Shown here: positions 50,174-61,720 of the stretch, piece after piece
How the letters are laid out: each line of letters opens with the position of its first letter
How positions within the stretch are numbered: the stretch's first letter is position 1
Assembly: GCA_025174535.1 (NCBI GenBank)
Contig: JALBUN010000003.1
Coordinates: 868,001 to 932,000 of the forward strand
From: Cantharellus purpuraceus
Lineage: Eukaryota; Basidiomycota; Agaricomycetes; Cantharellales; Hydnaceae
Direction of reading: 5' to 3'
Length of the DNA stretch: 64,000 bases
Notes under the pieces: model-generated
Database searches by the model: none
What the model was told of the DNA's origin: nothing
Seen by the model: the letters and a program-made list of their open reading frames with translations, nothing else
Position numbers and translations under genes: made by a program

Positions 50174-51241
50174 TTCTATCAACCAGTCTGTCGTTCCGTC
50201 TGTCGTATGCACTTGCACTCTATAATAAACTGCACTATCTTATGGTATTTGCCCTGGTTGCAATCTACACCAGTCCGCCGCGCTCCCACAATGTCCAAGT
50301 GACAGTGGAGCTCTGGTCCGATCCAGAATTCACCGGCCTTGACTCGCACTGTCAAACTTAAGACCTAATTATCTACACCAGAAATTCGTAACAGCACTTT
50401 CAAATGTTGATGCTATCAAGATCAGAACAAGTATAATATGTCAACTATGTATGGGAGCCGGGGGCAGTGGCCATCTGCCAATGGCCATGCTAATCGCTCG
50501 CCTGATTCACGTCACAAGCGCGTGCATTTCTGCCAATGCTTCAACTGCAGGGATTGGTGTGAATCACCAATTGTTTGCCACCAGGGCTACGGGCTCATGC
50601 AGCTGTGTTCCGGCTCGATTGATCGGGTGGTGGATTGGTGTGATTAAATCCTGTATACGTGCCAATCACCAGATTGAAAGTTGATAAATATGATTCCTAT
50701 CATCAATCATCTTCTTCGACACAGGGCTCAATGGGCATCAGAAGAGACGCTATTATGATGCATCTATCATCTCATGTCGAAGTCCACGTCACCGGTCTCG
50801 GGTAACGTTCATGAGGGCGCTGGTCATAGATACCTCTGGAATATAGCATGATATACTAAGCAGGCCACTTGGAGGAGTCCCCTTTCAAAAAGAATTAGGA
50901 AAGCGAATATACATGCTCTTACGATGCAAACTTGGTAATGAATTGAGATGACTGCTGCAGGACGGACCGGCAATGCCTCAAAATTAGTTGCGCGGACGAC
51001 ACCATATCCAAGAATATATATCTACAACATAACTTTACAATCCATTCTTCTTTACGTGGCCTAAACCAAGATACAAGCGCTTCCACGTTGACAAACGAAC
51101 ACAACAAACCGCTCGCTACTTGGTTCCAAATCCGGGAGATACAAACAGATTTAATCCTTCGTCGAAGCGACGCTATAATATCGAATTACATATCCGCCTT
51201 GACATGATCGAAGTCCTAGACGGCTGGCAGTATCCTGATAG
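50174..51241. other. Intergenic, convergent ends
   Basis: About 1.07 kb between the coactosin and aldehyde dehydrogenase stops. It contains repeated gattggtgtga words (50553 and about 50632) with small caccaat complements, giving weak hairpin potential, but no gene or RNA was recognised. Confidence 0.5.
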
Positions 51242-53245
51242 CTAGTTTGGAGGCGTCACTGTGCCAGTAGTTGGACCCCTGGGAAGAGGGATCTTTTTAA
51301 ACAGGTCTTGGCTCAATGCCTCGTAGCTCTGCTTAGTGTAAGGGGGATAGCGGATGGACAGAAGGGGTTCGGCTCTGGAAATTGCTGAATGAGTATCCCT
51401 GTCAGACAAGACCATGATACTGACTCTACAGGGACGTCCATGGAGGCTCTGTGATGGATGAAAGTGTCGAAGGCATATTTACCACCTTGATAACCGTCTG
51501 GAAGCATGCGGGAATGATTTATATTTGTCAGACGTAATTCGTGAGGAAGACCGGACGGAACTTACATCCCGAGGCGCCGATACCCCCTACAGGAAGTTGT
51601 GATACTGAGAAACCAGTCAGCAACAAAACACTCATGAGCTAATACTTTTTGCGCACTGGCGAGTTGATAAAACGTGTCGTTAAGTATTAAGGCACCGCTG
51701 ATCGTGTTTTCTCTCACTTAGTAAAGTCATCAATAACAAATAACCTGTGACAGCTAAGATCATACCACGCCGCTTGACAGTGTCGTCATTGGAGAACAAA
51801 TATACAGCAAGAGGTTCTGCTCGGTCGCCAATGAACTCTATAGCTTCGTCCAAATTCTGGTGAGCCATCCCAAAAATATTAACAATGCACTTTGCCCTAG
51901 AGATAATCGCAAGAGAGGCTCACATCAATAGGGACGACAGCAAGAATGGGACCGAATATTTCATCCTCGAGCAGTGAGTCATCCGCTTGAACGTCCCTGA
52001 CGACTGTTACGTCAATCTTGTTCCTGGACGGATCCACCTTGCCACCACAAACGATGCGACCTTTGGATCGTGTCAACATTTCCTCGACTCTGCGATAGTG
52101 CCTGTCGTTGATGATGCATCCGATGTCTGGGGACGAAAGAGAGCCAGTGGGAAAGAATTGATTCCATCTGATAGAGCATGAACTTGTGAATAGGAGACAA
52201 ATGAGGAGGTGCGCACGCCTTCTCAAGTCCCTTCACAAGGCTATCTTGCTTGTCCCGAGGCACGAGTACATAGTCAGGGGAGATGCAAACTTGGCCTGCG
52301 TTGATCATTTTCCCCCAAAGGATGCGTCGAGCTGCAACTTCCAAGTCGTACTCCCCGTCAATGACAACGGGGCATTTGCCTCCCAACTGACAACGTGTGC
52401 CAACGTAAGTGACAATTGTGCAGCCGCATAGACATTCGGCCTACCTCAAGCGTTACAGGTGTCATGAATTTGGCAGCGGCCGCAGCAACGATCCTACCAA
52501 CTTTCATGCCACCCGTATAGCACACTTCAAAGTAAAGTTTCAGCGAGGAAAGACCAAGTTGTGTGATAGCTGCGTTACCTGAGGCCCACTTCAACTCAAG
52601 TAGTCGAGTACTTTGAGCGACACCACCGAGAACGACGCGGTAGCAATTGTTGTCCAAGTACTTATGAATAAGCTGGAAAATGAGGCTTGAGCAATGAGTG
52701 CTGAGGTCCGACGGCTTTAGCACAGCTGGACAACCAGCTGCAATAGCTCCAATCAGTGGCTGGATGGTCAGCAATAACGGTGCGTTAAAGGGTCTAAAAA
52801 GGAGAGTGTGAATCACCGGCATGCAGACCCATGTAAGTACTTACCCAATGATGAGGGCTGGACCACGAGGCTGCTTTATGAGGACAGGATTCAAAGCAGA
52901 GAACATGGGATGCGTTTGAGTGCTCAGATCCACGTTTGCCGTCCACTGGTCTAAATTCGAGATGGCGTCCAAAGTACGCTGGAACAAGACCACCAACTCG
53001 CCCATATTAGCTTCCAGTTTATGCTTTCCGAAGTCTTGGAATAGAGCGTGTTGAAACTCTTCATAGTTATCCTGGAGAAGATATGCGAGTTGGGCGAGTT
53101 GGGCCTGTCTGAAGGATATACAGCGTAATTTTCCAGACCTGAAGGTGTCCTTCAGTGTCTTGTGGATTCGGGAGATGTCTTCGAGAGGTGTGTCTGAGTG
53201 AGAATCCACCATAAGGGAGGGCGTAACGGCTTCAATTGAAGCCAT
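51242..53245 (-). CDS. Aldehyde dehydrogenase, class 3 / fatty-aldehyde type
   Basis: Predicted 499 aa in ten exons (52845-53245, 52579-52793, 52445-52524, 52217-52386, 51924-52167, 51766-51856, 51657-51710, 51566-51604, 51425-51497, 51242-51374). Domain order is that of ALDH3: KTLKDTFRSGKLR, FQDFGKHKLEA, IIGPFNAPLLLTIQPLIGAI, CPAVLKPSD, YTGGMKVGRIVA, TLELGGK with catalytic Glu about 232, GQVCISPDYVLV with catalytic Cys about 266, and EDEIFGPILAVVPID. It ends with LPVGGIGASGYG and a Pro-rich tail without a clear membrane anchor. Oxidises aldehydes to acids with NAD(P). One oddity: the WNY block usual at the cofactor site is changed to PFNAP, and KWASVCYTGG departs from the usual WDHIFYTG, so the enzyme may be diverged. 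Confidence 0.9.
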
Positions 53246-55769
53246 GGCAAGGACGGTTTTATAGTAAATGCCTCAAGGCACAAACATACTTCCACAAGAA
53301 CGACATGAGCGTGGGTAGGCGTGGGTGCAACGGAGCCACGGACGAAGAGCGCTTTCTTTTGAAATGGCAAGGCCGTCCAGTGGCTGTCCGCTTGTTTAAA
53401 TATGGAAACAGACTACGTTGCACCGTAAATGGGCTAGACACCCAAAACCCAATCTTGGAAACTACGAACGGGAGCATAAGTGCTCAATAAGTCGATCACG
53501 TGACCTTCGAATTCAGGTTTATAATTGCGCAAGTCTATCCTGTCTACAGCCTGTCGAATTATATACACTTCCCCAGGGTTTACTCCGAGATGTTTCAAAT
53601 ACCGTCCCCTTTGATACCGCTCTGACCACAGATTGCGATAAAGTTACGGCCAGAAGGCCCGGGTCTAAGACTAGGCAGGGGCGATAGTGCCATTTTCGTC
53701 ATTGCGATACCTCCGTAAAACACAAGGCTTCGTTTGTCTCAAGCCAGCGTTCCTTTTCGAAACCCTGAAGGCCTGACTATTAGGGGTATTGTGTTGGGAC
53801 TGCGGCCGTTATGTAAGCCCGAACAAAGGAGTGTGCATTCAAAGCCTCTGGCTTGGCAAAGGATATAAACCGACAGGGAGGCTTATTGCACCTCAGTGAA
53901 GGGATTTCACTAAGGTGTAATAATCAGATTATCGCGCATCAGTTGCTACATATTGTAGGTAGCTAAAAAAACTTTCTTGTGAGCACGCACACTAAATCAA
54001 TGTAGAGACCATTATAGTGTGCTGGTGTTAGAGGTGCAAAGGCATTACATTGTTTGAGGTTGACAGTGAATCTGGAGGGGGCAGTGTTATAACAGGTACT
54101 ATTATCGAATCTCATTACTATAAATTGAAAATATAAATAATTCAGCATTGAGAACATCTCTTGGTTTCGCTGTGTCCATGCAAATTGCTGTAAGTGTTGA
54201 ATTCTAACCTTGGCTCTAAGAGGTTTTATGCATATACGCCACAATCAAGGATTTACAGCACCCGCTCTGAGCCCATGCAGCCGTTGAACCGTGTGCAACA
54301 GAATCGGATCTGTTGACTGCGAAGTCGCTCTGCACACGTGAGTCGCAGGGGCGCTAATGGTCCTGATGATGTACCAGCAGTTTAATAGACTTCGTCATCT
54401 ATCTATGATTATTAGTATAGCTGTTGTACGCATCATCATCATCATATACTTTGTTCCACTTGTGTCGATGTTTGTTTTTTCCAGCAACTTTGTTGTCTCT
54501 CATTTTGAACTTTAGTATTGAACTTCTGGAGATCCGGCCCGATCACGGATGTCTGATAACCAATGCAACTTCAATCAATTTGAAACGCCCTAGTCGTGGG
54601 GCTCATTGAACTAGAAAAACCCAATTTAGAAATCTGATCTGATCTTGTTTCAAGTCTTCTGGTTAGCGGCTCCAACACCTAGATCCAATGGCATATGGCC
54701 AATCTCCACTTCAGTCTGCATTGGCAGTGTAGACCGGGTCTCACCTTGAATGTTAATTGGCAGATTATTGGATGAACAAACGAGGATAGCAGGGTTACTT
54801 TTTGCGTGGTTCTTGAATTAACAAGTTTGGAAGAGGGAATTAACGAGGGAACCGGTGGAACAACCATAACCCTCGATGACGCGTAATCAAGGTAGACGGA
54901 CAGTGTGATGCATAACCATAGAGTTGAAAGGCGAGTCTATTGGGTAGGAATTCCATTAGGGTGCCGTGTGGGACTTAGCGGCATGTCCTCTGAGTCCCTG
55001 ACATGGTCCATAAGCATAGAGACAACATGACAGCCTGCACTGCTTATAGGGTAGCATGAGACTATGGCACCCATTGGACGCAGCACAAGCCGCTGTCCAC
55101 ATGGACTTTGAGCTTGACATGGTGCAAATATTTGACAAACACGTGCATACATAATCTCGATGGTGCCGCTCACTGTTTGCTCGACTCACAGGCTCTGCAG
55201 GCGGCAGAAAGTGAATGGGAGATGTGAATCGTGTCACCATGACAGGTGTTCCTTGAAGTTCGTATTGGGACATGTTATTGTTCCCAAAGCTGCATAGTCA
55301 AAAACGAGGTTCCCATCGAAGCGCAAATCCTCCATACGTACGTTGCGTGATCGGAAAGCTAGTCCCAGGCCTGGGAAGATCAATATTTGCATCAGCCACA
55401 GCTGCGGCCGGCCACACATTCATGCTAGTGGTATTTATTAGTAATATTAAAGAAACGAACAACCACATAGCACTTACATGGTGTGTGTTAAGCATCAATC
55501 GGTCTCCTAATCCATTGGCAGCCTGAAGACGACTAGTAGTGCAGTGTACTACTTGTAGTATAAAAAGGTGCAATCCATTCCGAACGGGAGAAGATGCAAA
55601 AGTCAGTCACAGAAATATTCATTTATGGACATTGCCACTGATGCGTCCGGTTAGTTTTATGAGCTATGGTAATCTGCTTACACATGTGCTTACATAAGAC
55701 GGCTCTCAACTGTTTCCGTTGTGCCTGGCTGATATTGTATGCTCAGGCTAGTAATCTTGTCTCAACACT
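53246..55769. other. Gene-poor stretch with a hairpin and unresolved coding-like sequence
   Basis: The left part is the promoter of the aldehyde dehydrogenase. A near-perfect inverted repeat lies at 53883-53922 and a short CAT microsatellite near 54430. On the minus strand 54950-55560 there are adjoining stop-free stretches with one good splice donor (gtaagt near 55480) that read like parts of a protein (DANIDLPRPGTSF, MEDLRFDGNLVFDYAALG, LQGTPVMVTRFTSPIHF), but no full exon chain or family could be established. Confidence 0.4.
53883..53922. repeat. Near-perfect inverted repeat (hairpin)
   Basis: Arms ttattgcacctcagtgaa and ttcactaaggtgtaataa are reverse complements at 16 of 18 positions around a 4-base loop. 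It could be the relic of a MITE end or a structured site; no transposase or flanking duplication was recognised. Confidence 0.75.
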
Positions 55770-58081
55770 ATGCCTCAAAGTTATGACCCACAGCCTTTGG
55801 CTTCGAGTACAAGCCCCCTGATATCTACCGATCATGACGATGCTGTGGAATACAGTGGCAGTTACACCGCAACCGTGACAGGGATTCTCAATGGCAAGCT
55901 GGTCTCATTGACAACTCCCGCTAAGCTGGACATCGTTTTTGTCATATTCAGATAGAGAAGGAGAAGTGTTCGATACCGTTCCGACAGAAAAACGGCAAAT
56001 AGGTCTGTACCCAGTTATCACCATCAGGTGTTTTCATGATATCGTGATCCTGCTTGCATTCAACTCGTCTGCGGTCCGAACTTTCTATTTGGTTCACAGA
56101 GTGTACTGCCTAATAGAACAAACCGACTGACTATTTTGAAAGGTGTCCTTAGTGCTGTCTCACTAATCTTTAATCGCATGATCGGTACCGGGTAAATCAT
56201 CCGCAACTTTGCTCTTAAGGTTGGCTTGTTAATTCTATTTCCAGCATATATGCCACGCCAAGTCTCATTCTCCGCGCTTCAGGTAGCGTTGGGATGTTTC
56301 TTCTGATGTGGGTAATTGGGGCGTTTGTTTCCGCGCTTGGGATGGCAGTATACGTTGAGTTCGGAACGGTATGCAGTGCTGTCTTGTATATTTTTCGTCA
56401 TACGTATCACGAGCTCCATAGGGTCTTCCACGCAGTGGAGGCGAGAAGAATTACCTAGAGTTTTTGTATCGAAAGCCTGCATTTCTTGCCACATGTTGCT
56501 TTGCCATGTATTCTTGTCTCTTGGTGCGGGACGCATAGTTTTTGATAACAGTGTACCCGCTCAGTCTCTGTCAGGGATGGTCCGCTCCGAATTCGGTTGT
56601 TTTTGGCGAATGTTTGCATTTCTCCCTTTTTATTTGCGTAACAATGTCTCACGTCCTCGTGTTCTGCATCAGATATGGTACACGCCTTTGGCGGCCAAGT
56701 CGCACAGTGGAATACTCGTCTCATTGGATTTGCCTGCGTAACGGCCGTCACCCTTCTTCATGCCTTCCAGCTCAAATGGGGTTTACGACTTCAAAACACT
56801 CTCGCTATCATCAAACTCGGTATCATGCTGTTTGTCATCCTATCTGGAGTCTTCGCTTTTCTTGGATGGATTCCCCTTGCCCATAAACCTCATAACTTTG
56901 AAGACCTTTGGGAAGGAACCCGTAAGGATCCCAATGCATTCGTAGCGGCTTTGTACAACGTTATCTGGTACGACTCTATTACAATTCTCATTCAGGTAAT
57001 GCTTATCTTGTGTGTTGACTGCTAGGTCTTTTATTGGATATTCGAATGCGCATTATGCACTTTCTGAAACGAAAGATCCTGTGGGGACCATCAAGAGCGC
57101 AGCACCTCTGGCCATGCTCCTAATAACGGTTATGTATCTTCTCGTAAATATATCCTATCTTTTGGTCGTAACAAAGGAAGAAATTCTGGGTGGAGGTCGT
57201 GTTATAGCGTGAGTTTGGTAATTCGGAGGACAGGAACGGACACCCTGTATAAGTCTTTTTTCTCCTACATAGAGCGTATTTCTTTCGAAACCTGTTTGGA
57301 ACCGTCGCTGAAAGGGTAATTACCTACAAAAATTCTTCCTATGAACGAAAGGGTTAACCTGGTTTCTTCAGGCTCTGTCCGTCGTAATCTGCATTTCAAC
57401 TCTAGGAAACATCCTGGTAGTGTGCTTCTCCCAAAGCCGAGGTTGTGCTACCTTATGTTACTGAAGCGGGCACGCTGACGAGTATGCAGTCATTCAAGAG
57501 ATGGGACGAGAGGGTGTCCTCCCGTGTTCGGACATGTTTGCCAGCAATGCCCCTTACAACACGCCTTTCGCGGCTCTGACTCTACAATGGGTCATGTGCA
57601 CCTTCTGGATGTTTTTGCCACCACCAGGGGACGCTTACAATTTCGTGCTGAATATCCACAGCTATCCGTATTGTTGGATTAACTCTGCCATTTCTGCTGG
57701 TTTACTCTGGCTTTATCTCTTCCCCTCTAAATGGCCTGACTGGGATGCACCATTTCGCGCTGGGATACCTATCGTTGCACTCTTCTTACTATCCAATGTC
57801 TTCCTTGCAATTGCACCTCTGATTCCTCCAACACCTGACTTTTCGCTTTATGAGCATCTACCATATTGGGTTTGCTTTCACGATAATATATCTTGTCTAA
57901 TCTCACACCTGTTAAACAGTCACACGTTGCAGCAACACTCGCAATCGTACTCGTTGCGTTAAGTTATTGGTATACTTGGGCCAGATTTCTGCCCCGACTT
58001 AGAGGCTATAGACTACATCGGGAAGTTGTCATTCAAGAGGATGGGGTTTCTAGAACTGTTTTGAAAAAGGTCACGGTCTAG
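55770..58081 (+). CDS. Mup1-like amino-acid (methionine) permease
   Basis: Predicted 539 aa in 12 exons (55770-55893, 55952-56002, 56143-56191, 56245-56368, 56422-56523, 56575-56611, 56673-56967, 57026-57208, 57273-57315, 57372-57441, 57490-57869, 57920-58081). APC-superfamily transporter with about 12 membrane segments: VLSAVSLIFNRMIGTGIYAT (first, with the GTG substrate motif), GLPRSGGEKNYLEF, VIWSFIGYSNAHYALSETKD, SRVIQEMGREGVLP and a cytosolic tail. These match the LAT/Mup1-type fungal permeases of the plasma membrane that import methionine and related amino acids. The acidic N-terminal tail (EGEVFDTVPTEKRQIG) is a usual site for nutrient-driven ubiquitin-mediated turnover. The first intron appears to be GC-AG (gcaagc...attcag); the first exon is the least certain part. 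Confidence 0.88.
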
Positions 58082-58837
58082 TGGCCTTTGCCGCATTTAA
58101 TGTGTCTTTGCTGCATGAGCATGCATGGTATCTGGTCTTCTCTTTCCTGAGGTATACAATGACGTATGGCAATCCCACGGGAAGGCAAATTGTTACATCG
58201 GGATATAATGAGAATTGAAAGGCACATCCCTTGCCCTCCCACTGCTTCCTGCATTACGAATGTTTCGACGTCAGGTGGCCACTTTCCTACAATTTGAAAG
58301 TTACAAGCAGTAGCGCTAATTAGGGACAAACTGGAAAGGAAATGGGGGATAATTCGACAAACATATATCGATCTCAATATAGACCACCTATGGCGGCCAC
58401 TTAAGGTGACAGTACACGTCTTTGATCGCTAACTACTTCAGTCGATGACAATGTTTCGCCATCCTTAGCTGCTACCACCTCTTTCATCAAAGGTCACCTT
58501 TGAGGCATCCTTATGACAGGATATTTTCGTATTTGTTCATATATTGACAATCCTAAACCATTGATCGAATGAATGATGCCTCACCACGCAAGCCAGTCGA
58601 TATCACGATCAACATGAACATGTTTCAACTTCGGGGGGTCTCATGAAATGCACGACGTCGACTTTCCGGATAAGGCAATTGAAATGTATCGTTAAAATTC
58701 TGACTTTTTAGACAGGTCTTGTTCGTTAGGAAGACAAGATTGTGAGACTTTACCGGGCAGACAAACAAAATCTTTAACCCCCCACCAGTGGCGACTCAAA
58801 ACTACTTCTTTCAACAAGCAAATTTCGGAGAGCCAGT
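58082..58837. other. Intergenic, convergent ends
   Basis: About 750 bp between the permease and HsbA stops. No gene, RNA or repeat was recognised. Confidence 0.5.
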
Positions 58838-59742
58838 TTACGCATTGGCGTATGCAGCAATGGCAGTCGAGAATGCTGCATCAACAGCAGTCTTGATGGC
58901 AGTGGCGTTAGCTTGAAGATCCGCCTGACAACAAACGTTAGCAGGCTCAACGAAGTAATGATTATACAATTACACACAGGTGTGACAGCCAAAAGTGCGT
59001 TCTCGAAAGCCTATTTCATATTTAGTGGTCTGACAAGGAGCTCAGGCACAACACTATATCGTACCGTGGTATTGCCATTTAAGATGGCGAGATCCTGCTT
59101 GACAAGAGCTGTAACGCCGCTAATAGGCAAGCCTTCGAATGCGGGTTTCTTGGCAACAATGGCGTTGAGGGCATCAATGATTGTGGGTTGGAAAGCCTCA
59201 ATACTTGTGATAATGGTGTTGCCGTCGGCCTCGCTCAGTGGACCCGTGCTCTAGAAATCAAGTCAAATAACTGATATATGGTGAGTTTTTCTGTGAGGTC
59301 TAACCGTGATGTCGGTGGTTCCCTACATTCGCTGTAAGCGTGTCTTCAAGGCAATGCACAGAAATGGTCGCTAGCACTTCACTGACCTGACTGATGGCAG
59401 AGGCGAGATTAGTCGCGTTGTTATGAATGGCCTGCAGGGAAGATGTTACATTGAGTCCAAGGAGATAGATCTGTTACCTAAATACCAACCAGAGCCTCAG
59501 CCAAAGTTCCTCCAGAATTCGGGAATGCGTTGATTGCGTTATCCAAAGAGCTCTACATTAACAAGGTGATAGTTTTAGGATTAAACGTGCGGAACCAAAG
59601 GGGAAGGAGGTATGTGTTTCACAACATCACTACTGATTGAAGCGATATCGGCTTCAACTTGTGCGACCGTACGCTTGCTGATAGGCGAGGCGAAAGCGGC
59701 AAGGGAAGCGACGAGCACAACAAGCGTGGAAAATTGAAGCAT
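58838..59742 (-). CDS. HsbA-family secreted surface protein
   Basis: Predicted 182 aa in seven exons (59626-59742, 59490-59552, 59387-59431, 59305-59322, 59065-59250, 58978-59010, 58838-58924), one of them only 18 nt; all six introns are phase 0. An N-terminal signal peptide (MLQFSTLVVLVASLAAFA) with a KR processing-like site is followed by an Ala-rich helical protein (VEADIAS, LDNAINAFP, HNNATNLASAI, DGNTIITSIEAFQPTIIDAL, ALVKQDLAILNGNTT, TAVDAAFSTAIAAYANA). This is the hydrophobic surface binding protein A / cell-wall galactomannoprotein family, secreted and thought to coat hydrophobic surfaces and recruit enzymes. No cysteines of the hydrophobin kind. Confidence 0.9.
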
Positions 59743-59819
59743 GACAGGATTGTGGGCTTAAGAAGACCGTTAGGTTTGTAACTACGGCCGAGCACGCTTT
59801 ATATTCCTCGAAATCATTT

Positions 59820-59826
59820 TTATATA
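59820..59826 (-). promoter_or_regulatory. TATA box of the HsbA gene
   Basis: The minus strand reads tatataa about 78 bases upstream of the ATG at 59742, a good core-promoter position and in keeping with a highly expressed secreted protein. Confidence 0.5.
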
Positions 59827-60858
59827 GTACACAATGGCTGCCGGCATGATACATTCTGCAGGAATCAGGCGTCGGCATGAGCGTCCCACGGTGCTGGCCG
59901 TGTACTCTCAAGTTGACACAAGCTGCACCCAATCGTAGCAAGTTGTGTTCACGTGCTCGTACTGAATCCCACAAGCTCTATTCTGATGCATTCGGGAGCA
60001 TCTTCTACTCCTATGGCGGGTGTCACTGTCTACTTACATCAATACCTCTCACTAAGCTGTCACAGTTAGTAGACTATGGCGGAGGGCAATTGTTCTCAAC
60101 CGATGTCCTCAATTCATCACCTTTGTTCACTACTAGGATGGTACAGGCGAAGACACTAGTAGCATAAGAATTCACCGTTTTGCAATGTTGAATACTCCGA
60201 TCACTCCATGATCATATGTCAGTGATTCTCTTTCTCTACAATGCTTCTAGTTACACAGCTATACATGCGTCGAGCACCCTAATTGTAATGTCACCTGATC
60301 ACAACACATGCTTCAGCGGCAAGCGCCAGCCTCATCGAGTGTACGAAGATCAGTGCTGGTCAATATGTGAACTTCTGTCAGCATGGCGCCCTCGCCACGA
60401 TTCGGTGCTAAAATTGACCCGTGCAAGTTTATGGAACTTCAGACAGTTATACTCGAAGGACACAACGTCGTGTGATCTTGACCTCGGGGAACAACGTATC
60501 CTGACAGTCTGATTGCATTGTATGCTCGGATGCTATACTGGCTAAAGATGTACATGACGCTAGGAGTAGTTTGTAGCCGAGTGTACCTGGCCCCCACGCC
60601 CGACTGAGCTCCGTGAAAAAAAGGCAATTCACTGTTACATAGCGGCACAGACTAAAAGAACTGCGGCGTCACCTTTCTAGGCACCGTGCTCCAAGACAGT
60701 GACGAGGCTAGGGGCAAAACCCTGCGAGATTATGACAAGTGGCTCATTATTGGCTCACATGGGCATGAAGGTGCAGGTTTGTGAGATCAAGTTTTACGAC
60801 CTTCCCAGCTTCGAGAGGGAGTTTTACGAATCACTCATGTCGAGGACGATGGAATGAA

Positions 60859-60874
60859 GGGGGGGGGGGGGGGT
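60859..60874. repeat. G homopolymer, about 16 bases
   Basis: A run of about 16 G on the plus strand in intergenic DNA. Such tracts are prone to length errors in sequencing and can form G-quadruplex-like structure only if several tracts are near; here it is single. Confidence 0.85.
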
Positions 60875-61720
60875 TGATGATGCCGAATTCGAGTGTCTTC
60901 ATGCGCTTAGGAAGTGGCTTCTGCGATAAGGACGGCCTATGCTCGTAAGAGCGGTGTTGATCCCGAGTGAGGATTTCGCAAGTCAATGATTGATATCCTC
61001 AACTACGACTGTTGCCTGAACGATCAGCTGGGCTGAATATTCCGGTATCAACCATGAACGATGACCTGGGGTTATGATAACATCCCGCATGTCGACAGGT
61101 CAACTGCACATCCTTTATAAAGAGACATTACTGGAGAAACACACGCCACCGCGACAATGTGGGAGCAGAAGGGAGCCCTTGTAATGTAGTATTGAAAGTT
61201 GCCTGTCAACAAGATACATGTCATGTGTCACTGATCGTCGCGATGACATTGATTGGTACGGGATTAGTGAGGACAGGGAGAAAAAGACGAGAACGGCAAC
61301 AGCGAAGGGGTTTTCCATACTGAAGAAAAACCACCGAGGTCTCACAAGCAAAAAATATACTGTGGTCCTGGGGGACTTGATGGATACGTCTGCCATGCGC
61401 TAGCGAATTGGCGAAGATCATTGAGTTGCTGCACGAGCCAAGTTGGCAAAGCAAGAGGTTCGTGAAGAAGGCCCCAGGTGTCCATCCTGGATAGGCGAGG
61501 GATAGATTCCTCTCGGTACGCTGGAGCAGCAGCCTCATGGTATTTTCAGAGTGAGAGATGGGTGGTTCACGGACGCCGAAGTTAGGACTCAGACTATCCT
61601 ACATTAGTAAGCCAAGCAAACCAAGTAAAGAAGCTTTATCATCGTAAGTACTTAGTGTGAGTCTATGATGTTTTCTCTGTACCCACGCGCCTTGAAAAAT
61701 AGGACTCCCATATTGCTCGT

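Larger units (their letters stand above)
59743..61720. other. Intergenic stretch
   Basis: Besides the HsbA promoter at the left and the promoter of the MYND gene at the right, the stretch shows only a G homopolymer near 60859-60874. Minus-strand ORFs of about 90-105 codons near 61.1-61.5 kb have no family features or signal peptide I would trust. Confidence 0.5.
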
